NCBI GenBank assembly: GCA_022822625.1
Contig: JAJEAV010000007.1
Location: 1 to 45,269 of the forward strand
Direction of reading: 5' to 3'
DNA length: 45,269 nt
From: Gammaproteobacteria bacterium
Lineage (GTDB): Bacteria; Pseudomonadota; Gammaproteobacteria; Arenicellales; Poriferihabitantaceae
The translations under genes were made by a program, and so were the position numbers. The notes beneath the pieces are model-generated. The model ran no database searches. It was given only the letters and a program-made list of their open reading frames with translations, and had not been told where the DNA came from. Shown piece by piece: positions 43,368 through 45,269 of the stretch (its first letter is position 1; each line of letters opens with the position of its first letter).

Positions 43368-44099
43368 ATGAGCAAACCTGATCATGAAATACCCGGACTT
43401 CGGCTTTCCGGGGAATTTTCCTACAGCGAACGGCCACTGTTCCGCGATTTGGTGCTTGAATTACTGCCAGGATCCTGGACATGCCTGTTGGGCAGTTCCG
43501 GGATTGGCAAATCAACCCTGCTTCGGCTGATTGCGGGATTGGAAACCGGGGGCTCATTTTCAGGATCAATATCGGCAAGCGATAACCTGCCCGTGGATGG
43601 TCGGGTTGCCTACATGGCCCAGTCGGATTTGCTGCTACCCTGGTTGACGGTACGCCAAAATGTCTCCCTCGGCGCAAGTTTGCGAAGAGAGCCACAAGAC
43701 CATGCAAAAATTGATCACTTGATCCGTAAGGTTGGACTCGAAGAATATACATCCAGTAAACCCGGAGAACTTTCGGGGGGTATGCGGCAAAGATGTGCAC
43801 TGGCCCGAACCCTGATGGAGAATGCTCCCCTGATTCTTCTTGATGAACCTTTTTCGGCACTTGATCCAGTTACCCGAAGACAGATGCAGGCCTTGGCCTC
43901 ATACACACTACAGGACAGGACAGTTCTTCTGGTTACCCATGACCTGGCCGAGGCACTCAGGCTAGGCAGTCGAATCTATGCAATGTCCCACGGTACGCTG
44001 GAACAATTCGACCTGCCTGCCTGTCGGTCAATTCGTGAACTTGATGATCCGGTCATGATGGATATTCAACCCCGAATCTTTTCAGTACTGAATGCATGA
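43368..44099 (+). CDS. thiZ: ThiZ-like ABC transporter ATPase
   Basis: A 243-aa ABC ATPase. Walker A GSSGIGKST, signature LSGGMRQRCALART and Walker B LILLDEPFSALD are clear, with the H-loop in LVTHDLAEAL. It is of the nitrate/taurine/thiamine-precursor (SsuB/ThiZ-like) group. It begins 22 bases after thiY and overlaps the permease gene by 4 bases. Function as the energy unit of the pyrimidine importer follows from context. Confidence 0.87.
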   Translation: MSKPDHEIPGLRLSGEFSYSERPLFRDLVLELLPGSWTCLLGSSGIGKSTLLRLIAGLETGGSFSGSISASDNLPVDGRVAYMAQSDLLLPWLTVRQNVSLGASLRREPQDHAKIDHLIRKVGLEEYTSSKPGELSGGMRQRCALARTLMENAPLILLDEPFSALDPVTRRQMQALASYTLQDRTVLLVTHDLAEALRLGSRIYAMSHGTLEQFDLPACRSIRELDDPVMMDIQPRIFSVLNA

Positions 44100-44875
44100 A
44101 ACCCAGGCCAGACAGTCCATCCTTAATTCGAGTCTGGGAAATCCTGTTTGCAGGTCTGCTCATGATCCTGATCTGGCAGGCAGTAGTGTGGGCCACACAA
44201 GTGGAGTCTTTCATTCTTCCTGGACCACTGGCAGTTTTCAGGGCATTTGTCAGTCAGTTTGCATTGATTTGGCACCATACATTGATCACCGCCATAGAAG
44301 TCCTGATAGGTTTGGCATTGGGTGTGACGGCCGGTATTCTGACTGCATTGCATCTCACCATATCAGAGCGGGGTCGCAAACTCGTTATGCCAGCCCTGGT
44401 CATGAGTCAGACCATTCCCGTATTCGCCCTGGCTCCCCTACTGACCCTGTGGCTGGGCTATGGCCTAGCCTCGAAAATTGCCATGGCTATCTTGATCGTG
44501 TACTTTCCGGTCACCTCAACTTTCCTGGATGGATTGACGAATACACCAAGGGACTATCTGGATCTTGCCCGTACCATGCGTAGCCCCAATCGTTCCACCT
44601 TGATGCAAATACAGGTTCCCGCAGCGGTTCCCTCATTAACCTCCGGTATCCGACTAGCTGCCGTCTATGCACCAATAGGAGCGGTAATCGGCGAATGGGT
44701 CGGTGCATCAAATGGCTTGGGTTATCTGATGCTATTGGCCAATGGTCGCGTCAAAATCGACCTGATGTTTGCTGCATTGATAGCCTTATGCTTACTTACC
44801 GTAACCATTAGAGCAGTTGTTGGAATGCTCTGCAACCGTGCAGAGAAATGGTCGGGGCTGACTGATCGAAACTAA
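44096..44875 (+). CDS. thiX: ThiX-like ABC transporter permease
   Basis: A 259-aa permease with about six hydrophobic segments, of the SsuC/ThiX type. The coupling loop for the ATPase lies near FLDGLTNTPRDYLDLARTM, and VPAAVPSLTSGIRLAAVYAPIGAVIGEWVGASNGLGYLML is the conserved permease core. Last gene of the riboswitch operon, overlapping thiZ by 4 bases. No hairpin with a T-run follows immediately. Confidence 0.87.
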   Translation: MKPRPDSPSLIRVWEILFAGLLMILIWQAVVWATQVESFILPGPLAVFRAFVSQFALIWHHTLITAIEVLIGLALGVTAGILTALHLTISERGRKLVMPALVMSQTIPVFALAPLLTLWLGYGLASKIAMAILIVYFPVTSTFLDGLTNTPRDYLDLARTMRSPNRSTLMQIQVPAAVPSLTSGIRLAAVYAPIGAVIGEWVGASNGLGYLMLLANGRVKIDLMFAALIALCLLTVTIRAVVGMLCNRAEKWSGLTDRN

Positions 44876-44882
44876 TAAGGCC

Positions 44883-44909
44883 TAGCCCAAGTTTAACAGC
44901 AGTCAAGTT
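44883..44909 (+). repeat. 27-bp dispersed repeat, copy 2
   Basis: Matches the minus strand of 2304-2330 at 24 of 27 positions. It begins seven bases after the thiX stop, at the edge of a hairpin-rich stretch. Its origin is unknown. Confidence 0.5.
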
Positions 44910-44992
44910 CCTACCCCCTGTCGTCGCCAGCGAAGCGGATTCCGATTCCTGACGAAATGCTGTCCGAATGCAACCGCTGTTGCGTCAGCTGC

Positions 44993-45028
44993 TTCCGTCG
45001 TCCGCCTGCTTGCAGGCGGATGACGGAA
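44993..45028. repeat. imperfect inverted repeat (hairpin)
   Basis: TTCCGTCGTCCGCCTGC and GCAGGCGGATGACGGAA face each other across two bases with one mismatch. It lies between thiX and the convergent barrel gene and may end transcription from either side, though no T-run follows. Confidence 0.65.
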
Positions 45029-45093
45029 TGGATCTTCATCATCCCGGGGATGCATGGCGATACGGCCCTACTGCACGATCTGCCGATGCATTC

Positions 45094-45111
45094 CCGGCAT
45101 TGTCATGCCGG
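45094..45111. repeat. short perfect hairpin
   Basis: CCGGCAT-TGTC-ATGCCGG, about 30 bases beyond the stop of the minus-strand barrel gene. A possible terminator component for it, without a clear T-run. Confidence 0.5.
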
Positions 45112-45140
45112 AGCATGATCTCACCGGGAGGCAAACCGGC

Positions 45141-45269
45141 TCACCACCGTAGCGACACCTCGAACCCGAATATATTCTCGGGCACCGTGTCCGGATCCTC
45201 CCTGCGCGTCGCCCTCACCCCGAAGGAAAGGTCCGCTACCGATCCAGACTCCGGTGTCAGGCGCCACCC
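45141..45269 (-). CDS. C-terminal end of an outer-membrane barrel protein (partial)
   Basis: The last 42 codons of a gene that continues past the window edge. The tail reads GWRLTPESGSVADLSFGVRA, then TRREDPDTVPENIFGFEVSLRW and a TGA stop. Alternating polar and hydrophobic residues and the terminal aromatic W are typical of the last strand of outer-membrane beta-barrels read by the Bam complex. Similar tails occur in large autotransporter-like or adhesin proteins, from memory. The rest of the protein is not visible. Confidence 0.6.
   Translation of the reverse strand, partial: GWRLTPESGSVADLSFGVRATRREDPDTVPENIFGFEVSLRW

Noticed and set aside
1..45269. Search for tRNA, rRNA and CRISPR arrays
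   Set aside because: No cloverleaf with a T-loop GGTTCRAAYCC context, no rRNA sequence and no regularly spaced repeats were seen by eye; a covariance scan would be more sensitive.

Overview
The window reads as chromosomal DNA of a gammaproteobacterium. The main evidence is the divergent block hemA-prfA-prmC (minus strand) against TPR lipoprotein-lolB-ispE (plus strand), an arrangement familiar from Pseudomonas-like gammaproteobacteria. A Gram-negative-type Asd, the LolB lipoprotein and a partial outer-membrane barrel agree with this. Several decayed genes lie between intact housekeeping genes (an AAA ATPase, a histidine kinase tail, a Fic-family tail). This suggests a lineage undergoing gene loss, possibly host-associated, but that is inference. 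Layout: 343-1470 asd. 1471-5444 is an accessory island holding an ATPase pseudogene (1665-2303), an intact two-gene ATPase + TOPRIM-like (DUF3226-type) pair (2652-4450) that is the best defence-system candidate here, and two small translationally linked ORFs ending in a 26-bp tandem duplication. 5445-9879 is a serine operon: serA, serC, a DUF1015 gene and a nitronate monooxygenase. 9944-13158 (minus) is hemA-prfA-prmC. 13321-16676 (plus) is TPR lipoprotein, lolB and ispE. 16855-22589 is a mixed block: SRPBCC protein, ornithine cyclodeaminase-like protein, an ABC exporter, a HAD phosphatase and a hydroxyacid-oxoacid transhydrogenase. 22977-24386 is thrC. 24578-26603 holds a cytochrome b561/cytochrome c' pair flanked by the histidine kinase and Fic remnants. 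26676-31010 (minus) is a tightly overlapping urate-degradation operon: puuD, puuE, allantoicase, allA and a BioC-like methyltransferase. 31273-36099 (minus) is a BMP-type ABC importer (ATPase, two permeases, binding protein), likely for purines or nucleosides. 36777-38621 is recQ. 38853-44875 is a TPP-riboswitch-controlled thiamine operon: thiD, thiO, thiS, thiG, thiE and a ThiYZX-like importer. The window closes with hairpin-rich intergenic DNA and the C-terminal end of an outer-membrane barrel protein on the minus strand. The genes form coherent modules. The importer and urate operon together suggest that purines are taken up and degraded as a nitrogen source. The thi operon makes the thiazole half of thiamine and couples it to pyrimidine obtained by an importer; thiC is not in the operon. 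The serine module begins with 3-phosphoglycerate oxidation and transamination. PrmC sits directly after its substrate RF1. No tRNA, rRNA, CRISPR array or intact insertion sequence was seen.
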